Origin: GCA-002701945 sp964442015
Lineage (GTDB): Bacteria; Fidelibacterota; Marinisomatia; Marinisomatales; TCS55
Direction of reading: 5' to 3'
Length of the DNA stretch: 8,869 bases
Assembly: GCA_964442015.1 (NCBI GenBank)
Contig: CAYTYA010000072.1
Location: forward strand, 1 to 8,869
Below, one piece after another: positions 1 to 6,450 of the stretch (positions are counted from its first letter, which is position 1; the number at the start of each line of letters is the position of its first letter). The notes under the pieces are model-generated. The model was not told where the DNA came from. It saw only the letters and a list, made by a program, of their open reading frames with translations, and ran no database searches. A program made the position numbers and the translations under genes.

Positions 1-653
1 GATTATTTGGTATTGTAGTTATATCTAAACACCAAAAAAATATATTAAATGAAATAGAATTAATACATCTGTCTTCGGATAGAATCATGTTAGTGCTTGG
101 AATGAACTCTGGTTTCATTCGATCTATAGTATTAAATCTAGAAGTAACTATTGATGATTCCCTCCTTAAACTAATTAATCAAGGTTTAAAAGATAGACTA
201 CTAGGTCTGACATTGGATGAAATTCAGACGAGTATAAAAGAACGCTTAAAAGAATCACAGTATTTTGATCATGAGGTAGTACAAATCTTAGTGCAAGATC
301 CTAGTAAACATTTTATTATTTCTGCTGAAAAACTCGTATACACGTCATCTTTTTATCAGTTATTAGATTACCCTGAGTTTCATGAAGTAAATAAATTAAA
401 GACATTGATGTCCTTTTTTCATGATAAATCTATGGAAGAGTACATTAATAAAAACTTTTCTGATAACAATAATGTTATTATAGGAAAAGAAATTGGTGAT
501 TCTAATTTTAATAATTGTTCAATTGTAAGTAAACCATTTGAAAACCATAATATTAATGGCCAGATGCTAGTTCTTGGCCCTAAGAGATTACCATACAAAA
601 ATATAAAAACAATTTTAACAAACTTTACAGAAATTATAAATAATGTCATCTAA
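1..653 (+). CDS. hrcA: Heat-inducible transcription repressor HrcA, 5'-truncated by the window edge
   Basis: C-terminal ~216 residues of HrcA, the repressor that binds CIRCE operators upstream of chaperone operons and is kept active by GroEL in studied bacteria. The frame is open from base 3, so the ATG at 87 is internal. The first visible residues (FGIVVISK, then ELIHLSSDR and LVLGMNSG) and the later GLTLDEIQ follow the HrcA effector domain. The family is usually about 340-350 residues, so roughly 130 residues are missing, including the N-terminal winged-helix DNA-binding domain. The stop at 651-653 lies inside grpE, an 11-bp overlap consistent with co-transcription and translational coupling. 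The identification rests on both family resemblance and the classic hrcA-grpE-dnaJ order. No CIRCE element is visible; the operon promoter must lie upstream of the window. Confidence 0.9.
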   Translation, partial: LFGIVVISKHQKNILNEIELIHLSSDRIMLVLGMNSGFIRSIVLNLEVTIDDSLLKLINQGLKDRLLGLTLDEIQTSIKERLKESQYFDHEVVQILVQDPSKHFIISAEKLVYTSSFYQLLDYPEFHEVNKLKTLMSFFHDKSMEEYINKNFSDNNNVIIGKEIGDSNFNNCSIVSKPFENHNINGQMLVLGPKRLPYKNIKTILTNFTEIINNVI

Positions 654-1197
654 AGAAACGAAATCAAAAAAACAATCCTCTAAGGATAATTCTTCTAATA
701 AAAAGAAGGTTAGAAAAGCTTCAGCGAAAGTTGATAAAAATAAGTTATTAATTGAAAAAATTACAATTGAGAACAAAGATCTTGAGGATAAACTTCTACG
801 ATCAAAGGCCGAATTTGAAAATTTTCGTAAACGAAAAGAAAAAGAAATCATTGATATGTTAAAATATGAAGGTAAAGATGTCATTAATTCGATGATTTCT
901 ATCGTAGATGATTTGGAAAGACTATATCTTGCAATTGATACAAACAATGATTCAAATAAATCTCTCCAAGAAGGGATTTCAATTATCCAGGCAAAAATTG
1001 ACAAAATATTTACAGAACGAGAAATTATTTCTTTCTGTGAAGAAGGTGATATTCTAGATTCCGATTTACATGATGCACTAATGGTTAAACAAGAGAAAAA
1101 TAAAAAAGATAATGAAATACTTGAGGTTTTTGAAAAAGGCTATAAATACCGCGATCGTGTCATACGTCATGCAAAGGTAGTGGTGAACAAATCATGA
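643..1197 (+). CDS. grpE: Nucleotide-exchange factor GrpE
   Basis: A 184-residue GrpE (E. coli 197), the cytoplasmic homodimer that releases ADP from DnaK and so resets the chaperone cycle. Residues ~1-35 are a low-complexity Lys/Ser-rich tail. Next comes a long coiled-coil helix containing the family pattern KAEFENFRKRKEKE, then the dimer four-helix region (SIVDDLERLYLAI). The C-terminal beta-wing carries the typical D-x-x-L-H-D-A-L element, with GYKYRDRVIRHAKVVV at the end. The ATG at 643 overlaps the hrcA end and has no clear Shine-Dalgarno. The stop overlaps the dnaJ start by 4 bp (ATGA at 1194-1197), so grpE and dnaJ are probably translationally coupled. All family hallmarks are present and nothing is broken. 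Confidence 0.95.
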   Translation: MSSKETKSKKQSSKDNSSNKKKVRKASAKVDKNKLLIEKITIENKDLEDKLLRSKAEFENFRKRKEKEIIDMLKYEGKDVINSMISIVDDLERLYLAIDTNNDSNKSLQEGISIIQAKIDKIFTEREIISFCEEGDILDSDLHDALMVKQEKNKKDNEILEVFEKGYKYRDRVIRHAKVVVNKS

Positions 1198-2279
1198 GAG
1201 ATTACTATGATATTTTAGGGGTAGATCGAAACGCAAGTGCAAATGATTTAAAGAAGGCATATCGAAAGCTTGCACTTAAATATCATCCAGATAAGAATCC
1301 TGATGATAAAGAAGCAGAAAAAATATTTAAGGAAGCTGCCGAAGCATATAGTGTTTTAAGCGATAATCAAAAAAAGGCTCAGTATGATCAATTTGGTCAT
1401 GCAGGGGTTGGTATGGGTCAAGGTGGAGGCGGCTTTTCGGGTGGTGTTCATATGTCTATGGATGATATATTTAGTCAATTTGGGGATATTTTTGGAGGAG
1501 ATGATATATTTAGTAGTTTTTTTGGTGGTGGAAGAGGGTCTAGTTCTCGTAAAGGGAATGATATTCGTATAAAAATTAAATTAGATTATGAAGATATTGC
1601 CACAGGTATTGATAAGAAAATAAAAATTAAAAGATCTATCGTTTCTCCTGATATAAAATTAACAGGTTGTCCTACATGCAATGGCCAAGGACAGGTTTCT
1701 CAGGTTTCAAATACTATTTTAGGACAAATGAGAACTCAGTCCCTTTGCCCTCATTGTCAAGGAAATGGCAAAGTGGTAGGAGATAGACCTAGCAATGTAT
1801 CACCAGATGGATTGATAAAGAAAGATGAGACAATTAAGATAACAATTCCAGCTGGAGTTGAAGAAGGAAATTATATGACATTAGATGGCAAGGGCAATGA
1901 AAGCATTAGCGGATCTCCTGGAAATCTTCTAGTAATGTTTGAGGAGAATGATCATAAATATTTTATACGTAATGGCGATGATGTACTAATTGAGGCACAT
2001 ATTTCTTTTTCCCAAGCTGCGCTAGGTGACATTTTGGAAATACCTACATTAAATGGTGTTGCAAAATTAAAAATACCATCTGGAATTCAATCTGGGCAAA
2101 TTTTAAGAATGAAGGGTAAGGGGTTTCCCCGTATTCGTAGATCAAGCAAAGGTGATCAATTAGTTAAGATACAGGTTGAAACACCAAAAAAGTTATCTAG
2201 TAGTCTCAAAAAGGTCATGAAAGAATTATCAAATATTGATGGTAAAGTTCAAGATCAGTTTCAAAAAATGAAATTTTAA
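1194..2279 (+). CDS. dnaJ: Co-chaperone DnaJ with only one zinc centre
   Basis: A 361-residue class A-like DnaJ (Hsp40), which stimulates DnaK ATPase and delivers unfolded clients. The J-domain spans residues ~3-70 with the HPD triad at 31-33. A Gly/Phe-rich linker (~75-118) includes MSMDDIFSQFGDIFGG. The zinc region is reduced: CPTCNGQG (C159, C162) and CPHCQGNG (C185, C188) align with motifs II and III of E. coli DnaJ. The positions of motif I (around 148-157) and motif IV (around 197-210) hold no cysteines. Beta-rich client-binding domains follow, starting near IPAGVEEG (218-225). The reading frame is intact, and the sites look replaced rather than deleted, so a frameshift is unlikely. GGTGA at 1182-1186, 7 nt before the ATG, is one of the few SD-like sites here. 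dnaJ is the last gene of the heat-shock cluster. Confidence 0.95.
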   Translation: MRDYYDILGVDRNASANDLKKAYRKLALKYHPDKNPDDKEAEKIFKEAAEAYSVLSDNQKKAQYDQFGHAGVGMGQGGGGFSGGVHMSMDDIFSQFGDIFGGDDIFSSFFGGGRGSSSRKGNDIRIKIKLDYEDIATGIDKKIKIKRSIVSPDIKLTGCPTCNGQGQVSQVSNTILGQMRTQSLCPHCQGNGKVVGDRPSNVSPDGLIKKDETIKITIPAGVEEGNYMTLDGKGNESISGSPGNLLVMFEENDHKYFIRNGDDVLIEAHISFSQAALGDILEIPTLNGVAKLKIPSGIQSGQILRMKGKGFPRIRRSSKGDQLVKIQVETPKKLSSSLKKVMKELSNIDGKVQDQFQKMKF

Positions 2280-2337
2280 TTAATTAAATAAAATATTTAA
2301 GAAGATTTTTTATTTATAATAAATTATGATCAAGCAG

Positions 2338-2349
2338 TTAATCGATTAA
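2338..2349. repeat. 12-bp perfect palindrome in the dnaJ/pseudopilin-like gap
   Basis: TTAATCGATTAA is its own reverse complement. It lies 9 bases upstream of a TATAAT hexamer, where an operator could sit. In such AT-rich DNA a palindrome of this kind can arise by chance, so an operator role is only a suggestion. Confidence 0.25.
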
Positions 2350-2363
2350 TTAATATGTATAAT
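2338..2363 (+). promoter_or_regulatory. Possible promoter for the pseudopilin-like gene
   Basis: TATAAT at 2358-2363, immediately preceded by TG, is a perfect sigma70-type -10 hexamer about 40 bases before the TTG at 2404. A -35 is poor: TTAATC at 2338 leaves only 14 bases of spacing. The 124-bp gap follows the heat-shock cluster and is the only long spacer before the 2404-6103 gene run, so a promoter is expected here. AT-richness makes chance -10 matches common. Confidence 0.3.
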
Positions 2364-2384
2364 TATATAACAAATCATTAAGCT

Positions 2385-2390
2385 AGGAAG
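2385..2390 (+). promoter_or_regulatory. Possible ribosome binding site for the TTG start at 2404
   Basis: AGGAAG is purine-rich and SD-like but sits 13 bases from the TTG, longer than the usual 5-9. An in-frame TAA at 2398-2400 rules out any earlier start, so only ATT 2401 or TTG 2404 could begin a protein that keeps the N-terminal hydrophobic helix. Confidence 0.35.
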
Positions 2391-2403
2391 CGAGCGATAA
2401 ATT

Positions 2404-3156
2404 TTGGATACTGTTGAAAGAAAAAAATATTCTGATCTTATTGAACTAGGCATTGTATTTGCATTTCTATTTATGATTATTACTATTTATGTACCTAGTA
2501 TGATATGGGTGGAAGAGGCAGAAGCAGCAGAAACTGCGAGATTTAATATTCAAACTGTACACGACATTGAATATTTTTATAGAATACTAACTGATGACTA
2601 CGAACCAGATGGTCTATGGGCTATGAATGTAGTGAACGCTGTTCGTGATTCAGTTTTGGCTGATTCTACCTATCTGGGAGAAAGAAATTTTGAATTAATT
2701 GGAGAGAACGTTAGTGTAAATATTCCTGAAGGTTTTGATGTGGAATATGATACAACATTTGGATTCTTAAAGACACGTAGAGATACTCTAATAGATACAA
2801 TCCATACAGTGGTTGTATACTCAGAAGAGTTATCGCGTAACGATACAAGTTTTGTTACAAAAAATGATTTATCTTTGGTAATGGTTGAGGAAGGTTTTGT
2901 CTCTGATTTAGGTTTCGAAACAAAACAAAGATCGGAAGTCGTTTCCTATTATGATAGTTATATACCTGATTCATCAAATTTCTATTGTCCATTAACAAAT
3001 GAAAAGATTGTGGTAAATATAAAAGATGATGGTGATATTGTACGAATTTCTAGTCCTATAGAAGGAATATATAGTGAAGGAAGATATCTTCTTTTTTCAT
3101 TTAAGACTAGAAATCACGGCTATATTGAAGATGGATCGCGTAGTTGGGACCAGTAG
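2404..3156 (+). CDS. Membrane-anchored pseudopilin-like protein of unknown function
   Basis: I do not recognise a named family for this 250-residue protein. The leader ERKKY is followed by SDLIEL and a hydrophobic helix to about residue 34, then an acidic/Ala segment (EEAEAAETA). Numbering S10 as +1, this matches a type IV pilin/pseudopilin N-terminus: Leu3, Ile4, Glu5 and Leu6, with Pro at exactly +22 (residue 31). The glycine at -1 needed for prepilin peptidase is a tyrosine (Y9), so cleavage is doubtful and the protein may stay a simple N-in membrane anchor. Residues ~35-250 would be an extracytoplasmic domain. Near its end is a CPLTNEK motif, with C195 the only cysteine, and the C-terminus has HGYIEDGSRSW. 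The start is TTG, because a stop at 2398 precludes anything longer. It lies 9 bp upstream of a PilM/GspL-like gene, which supports a filament- or secretion-type role by context. The gene is secure; its function is inference. Confidence 0.8.
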   Translation: MDTVERKKYSDLIELGIVFAFLFMIITIYVPSMIWVEEAEAAETARFNIQTVHDIEYFYRILTDDYEPDGLWAMNVVNAVRDSVLADSTYLGERNFELIGENVSVNIPEGFDVEYDTTFGFLKTRRDTLIDTIHTVVVYSEELSRNDTSFVTKNDLSLVMVEEGFVSDLGFETKQRSEVVSYYDSYIPDSSNFYCPLTNEKIVVNIKDDGDIVRISSPIEGIYSEGRYLLFSFKTRNHGYIEDGSRSWDQ

Positions 3157-3165
3157 TATTCTGGT

Positions 3166-5115
3166 TTGATCGCACTTTACATATCTGAATCACAGATATC
3201 AATTGCCCATTATTCAAGGGTCCAAGGCAATCCCTTATTAGCAAACCTTAGTGTTATAGAGCTTGAAGGTTCATTACTCGAATCTATAAATAATGAAGAA
3301 TTAGCAGTTAATTATCTGATAAATGGTTTCGAAAAAGCAAATAGAGATATACTATTTTCGGGCAATGAAATTATTATATGCCTATCAGACACACTTGTAA
3401 ATCATGAAATATTCCAAACTGAAGTAGATTCTTCAGATAAGGAAATCATTCAATTAGTTGAATGGAAAAAAGATAAAAGATTTGGTCCTACAGTTGACAA
3501 ATTTCAAGCTTTTATAGAATTATATAATGATAGACGGCAAGGACATATTGTTTATATACATGATTATTTAATTAAAGCAACTCAAAGAATTTGTGATACC
3601 TATTCATGTTCCCCTATATGGATGGGTAGCAAATCTATGGTTTTATACTCATTAGGAAACCTACCTTTAATGACAATAGAATTATTCAATGATTATTATA
3701 ATATTTTTTATTTTGGATTAGAGACTATTAGTGGAGGAAGAGTTCGTTATGGAAGGGGAGGTTTAAAATGTATTGATTCATTTGATAATAATCAGTTTAT
3801 AGATGAAATGATTTCTCAAAAGTTTACAATGAAGAACAAACCTCCGTGGACTCTATTATTAAATGAGCTTACTGATACTAGAAAAAAACATTGGGAACGA
3901 TTTGATTTAAAAGAACATGAATTATTTTCAGAGTTATCATTAGATAATGTAAAGATTAATGGTTCTACTTTAACCATTGAACACAAAACTATTTTATCTA
4001 CAATGATTATGCATCCAAATATTCATCAAGGTATCAATATGTATAATAATGCTCATTTAGTAAATGATCGTGCTTTTCATGAAGACAGCTTTATCTATGA
4101 TAATTATGAAGATAATGAAATACCCAATATAGAAGTAAGAAATAAAATAAATCCTAAACAAAATATTGCAAATGAAAGTAAGAAAGAAAAACGCAGATGG
4201 AAGAATCCATTAATTATTTTAATGCAAATTCTTATGAGTCCTTTTTTATTTATTATGAATAGTATTAAAAATTTAATATCGCTACTTACTGCTAGTTTAA
4301 AATTAAGATGGTCAACAGATGATATTATTTCATTTATAAGCGCATTTTTATTAATCGGATCGTTTGCTTTGACAATATATCTTAAAGAAATGAAGCAAAA
4401 AAAGACTCCAAAGTTGGAATATGAATATATAAATGCTATTAGTGATATAAAGCAGGATTATCCTAAAAATAAGAACCCATTATTTTTAGTAAAAAATCAA
4501 CTTCCGTTTGGAAATACTCTTTCTAAAGATGAAGTAATTTATTTGCAGTCTAGAGCAATGATTCAAGGGATAAGTAATATGTTTTCTCTACTAGGTACTG
4601 GTAAGATTGTGTATGCTTCAACGCTTGAAAATATACTTAACTTCGAGTTTATTGGTGAAAATATAGCAAAAGGTAGTGTTTTATCTTTGGGTGAGATTTT
4701 TGAAACACGGAGAGATCGAATTGATTGTTGCGGTGGGTATAAGTTCTATACTGGTATTGAATTGAAATATAAAGACTTTAAAAATTCCAATCAATCAGTT
4801 GCATTACCAGTTTCTGCAATTTTAAGTATCTTAAAATCTGAATACAGTATATCAAGTATGATTTATAAAGATGATAGAGTCATCGGTCAGCGAATACAAA
4901 CTCCTGTTATTGTTGGACTTAATTCTAATGAAGAAACTGTAATTAATATGATCAATGATATATCAAGTATTGCGAATAACCTATTATTCAGAAAAATAAT
5001 ATATAAATATGATCCTGAATCAAAGAAAGCAAAAGGAACATTGTATTTATCAATTATGCACCCAATATCAAAACCAACTAATCTTGAGACCATCAAGAAT
5101 ACTGAGTTACAATGA
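3166..5115 (+). CDS. PilM/GspL-like actin-fold protein fused to membrane and PilN/PilO-like domains (putative)
   Basis: A 649-residue protein I cannot assign to a named family. Residues ~2-240 follow the order of PilM/GspL actin-like domains: a first strand (IALYISESQISIAHY), a helical segment around EIIQLVEWKK, then a strand at LMTIELFNDYYNIFYFG (168-184) leading to GGRVRYGRGG (190-199). The Asp-x-Gly phosphate-loop residues of PilM are not visible, so ATP binding is doubtful, as in GspL. A basic linker (NESKKEKRRWK, to 346) precedes hydrophobic stretches at 348-364 and 386-406. The second is the clearer transmembrane helix, and whether both span the membrane decides where the C-terminus lies. 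Residues ~407-649 are alpha/beta with a strand-helix-strand pattern near 590-640, like PilN/PilO. C521-C522 is a vicinal cysteine pair. TTG is the only upstream start, because a stop lies at 3154. The end overlaps rsmD by 4 bp. Domain assignment is by pattern only. Confidence 0.8.
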   Translation: MIALYISESQISIAHYSRVQGNPLLANLSVIELEGSLLESINNEELAVNYLINGFEKANRDILFSGNEIIICLSDTLVNHEIFQTEVDSSDKEIIQLVEWKKDKRFGPTVDKFQAFIELYNDRRQGHIVYIHDYLIKATQRICDTYSCSPIWMGSKSMVLYSLGNLPLMTIELFNDYYNIFYFGLETISGGRVRYGRGGLKCIDSFDNNQFIDEMISQKFTMKNKPPWTLLLNELTDTRKKHWERFDLKEHELFSELSLDNVKINGSTLTIEHKTILSTMIMHPNIHQGINMYNNAHLVNDRAFHEDSFIYDNYEDNEIPNIEVRNKINPKQNIANESKKEKRRWKNPLIILMQILMSPFLFIMNSIKNLISLLTASLKLRWSTDDIISFISAFLLIGSFALTIYLKEMKQKKTPKLEYEYINAISDIKQDYPKNKNPLFLVKNQLPFGNTLSKDEVIYLQSRAMIQGISNMFSLLGTGKIVYASTLENILNFEFIGENIAKGSVLSLGEIFETRRDRIDCCGGYKFYTGIELKYKDFKNSNQSVALPVSAILSILKSEYSISSMIYKDDRVIGQRIQTPVIVGLNSNEETVINMINDISSIANNLLFRKIIYKYDPESKKAKGTLYLSIMHPISKPTNLETIKNTELQ

Positions 5116-5627
5116 ATATCTTATCGGGTCGATATAAGGGATTAGATATAAAAACGAGTAAGAGTCTTTCATATCGTCCTACATCATCTAAAGTTAGAAA
5201 AAGTATATTTGACATATTAGGCAACCTCCAAGGATTATCTGTATTGGATATTTTTGCCGGAAGCGGGATACTTGGATTTGAAGCAGCCAGCAGAGGGGCA
5301 TCAATGCTTACATTCGTTGATAATAATAAAAAGGTAATTGATTTAATAAAAACGAACAGTTATAAACTAAATAACGAAGTAAAATCATATGTGTATTATA
5401 GTCAATGGGATAGGTTTCTTAAACAAAAGAAACAATATGATATTATATTTGCAGATCCACCGTATGGAAAAATTGATATTGATCAACTTACGAAAAAATG
5501 TTTCAGCTCATTGTTAAAAGATGGTAGATTTATTTTAGAGTCATCAAAAAGAGATGATATTCCACCTGGTGGGATATCAAAAAACTATGGAGATACAATA
5601 GTTACTATTTGGACTAAAAGTGTATGA
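5112..5627 (+). CDS. rsmD: 16S rRNA (guanine(966)-N(2))-methyltransferase RsmD
   Basis: A 171-residue Rossmann-fold methyltransferase that uses S-adenosylmethionine to methylate N2 of G966 of 16S rRNA in the assembling small subunit. It has the N-terminal signature RPTSSKVRKSIFDIL starting at R22, the SAM-binding loop DIFAGSG (46-52) followed by GFEAASRGA, and the catalytic DPPYG motif at 115-119 typical of N2-guanine methyltransferases. It is somewhat shorter than E. coli RsmD (198) but complete. Its ATG overlaps the stop of the preceding PilM-like gene (ATGA), and its own end overlaps coaD in the same way, so the three genes are very likely one transcript. rsmD next to coaD is a common bacterial arrangement, which supports both calls. 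Confidence 0.93.
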   Translation: MNILSGRYKGLDIKTSKSLSYRPTSSKVRKSIFDILGNLQGLSVLDIFAGSGILGFEAASRGASMLTFVDNNKKVIDLIKTNSYKLNNEVKSYVYYSQWDRFLKQKKQYDIIFADPPYGKIDIDQLTKKCFSSLLKDGRFILESSKRDDIPPGGISKNYGDTIVTIWTKSV

Positions 5628-6103
5628 AGAATATTATATACCCTGGAACATTTGATCCAATAACAAACGGTCATTTAGATATAGCAGAAAGAGCAGCAAC
5701 GCTGTTTGATCAAGTGATGATTGTTATTGCAAATAATCCAAGAAAAAAATCTCTATTTACGATTGATGAACGAATTGATCTAATAAAAGCTTCAACTTCA
5801 CATATAAACAATGTTATAGTGAATACAACGGAATCACTTATCGTTAATTTTGCAAAAGATAATAATTCAGTTGCATTAATTCGCGGTCTTCGATCCATAA
5901 GTGATTTTGAATATGAGTTCCAAATGGCTCTTATGAATCGCTCCTTAGAACCTGAAATAAGTACGTTATTCATGATGCCTGATGAGAAGTACATGCATTT
6001 AAATTCTACTGTGGTTAAAGAAATTGCTTCATTAGGTGGAGATATGTCCACTTATGTACCCAAAGTTGTTTATGCAGCGTTAAAATCTAAATTAACTAAA
6101 TAA
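5624..6103 (+). CDS. coaD: Phosphopantetheine adenylyltransferase CoaD
   Basis: A 159-residue cytoplasmic nucleotidyltransferase that makes dephospho-CoA from 4'-phosphopantetheine and ATP, the penultimate step of coenzyme A synthesis. The T/HxGH-type motif is present as GTFDPITNGHLDI (T9, H17). K41-K42 lie in NPRKKSLFT, and RGLR is at 87-90 with SDFEYEFQMALMNR after it. The C-terminal nucleotide loop is LNSTVVKEI (126-134), a variant of the usual SSSxVKE. Length matches the family (E. coli 159). The ATG overlaps the rsmD stop by 4 bp and no Shine-Dalgarno is visible, so initiation probably depends on coupling. Catalytic residues are intact. Confidence 0.96.
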   Translation: MKNIIYPGTFDPITNGHLDIAERAATLFDQVMIVIANNPRKKSLFTIDERIDLIKASTSHINNVIVNTTESLIVNFAKDNNSVALIRGLRSISDFEYEFQMALMNRSLEPEISTLFMMPDEKYMHLNSTVVKEIASLGGDMSTYVPKVVYAALKSKLTK

Positions 6104-6120
6104 ACTAATTTATATTCTTT

Positions 6121-6136
6121 TGCAGATTTTTCTGCA
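6121..6136 (+). terminator. Weak hairpin after coaD
   Basis: TGCAGA and TCTGCA form a perfect 6-bp stem around a TTTT loop in the 57-bp gap between coaD and the FmdB-like gene. The sequence after it (TTATTAAC) is not a proper U-tract, so at best it is a weak terminator or an RNA-processing/pausing structure. Confidence 0.3.
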
Positions 6137-6160
6137 TTATTAACATTTTAACTTAATTTT

Positions 6161-6448
6161 ATGCCAACATACGACTACATATGTAATGAATGCGGTGAAA
6201 AGTTTGAACATTTTCAACCTATGTCATCTGCACCATTAACTACATACGCTCATTGTAAGGATGAAGACTGTAGCGTGAAAAGGTTAATTAGTGGTGGATC
6301 TGGAATAATATTTAAAGGATCAGGTTTTTATTTAACTGATTATAAAGATTCTCCAGAAGAAAAGAATAATAAAAAAGAATCAAAGAAAAAGTCTGATAAA
6401 AAGATTAAGAAAGAGAAAACAGTAGATACTGCAAAAAGCGAGAAATAA
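6161..6448 (+). CDS. FmdB-family zinc-ribbon protein
   Basis: A 95-residue protein of the FmdB/CxxC zinc-ribbon family, named after a putative regulator of formamidase; its molecular role is generally unknown. It begins MPTYDYIC with the first zinc knuckle C8-x2-C11. The second pair is C32-x4-C37 rather than the common CxxC, followed by the family's closing motif IIFKGSGFYLTDY. Residues ~62-95 are a very Lys/Glu/Ser-rich, probably disordered tail, as in many family members. No Shine-Dalgarno is visible upstream of the ATG, but MPTY(D/E)Y is the standard start. It lies 57 bp after coaD and 2 bp before the isocitrate dehydrogenase gene, so it is probably co-transcribed with the latter. Confidence 0.88.
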   Translation: MPTYDYICNECGEKFEHFQPMSSAPLTTYAHCKDEDCSVKRLISGGSGIIFKGSGFYLTDYKDSPEEKNNKKESKKKSDKKIKKEKTVDTAKSEK

Positions 6449-6450
6449 AT

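Noticed and set aside
87..89. ATG at 87 as the start of a short 188-residue protein
   Set aside because: The frame is open to the window edge and the upstream residues match HrcA, so this Met is internal.
2280..2330. Terminator after dnaJ
   Set aside because: The region has T-runs but no GC-containing inverted repeat; AT-only pairings are not convincing.
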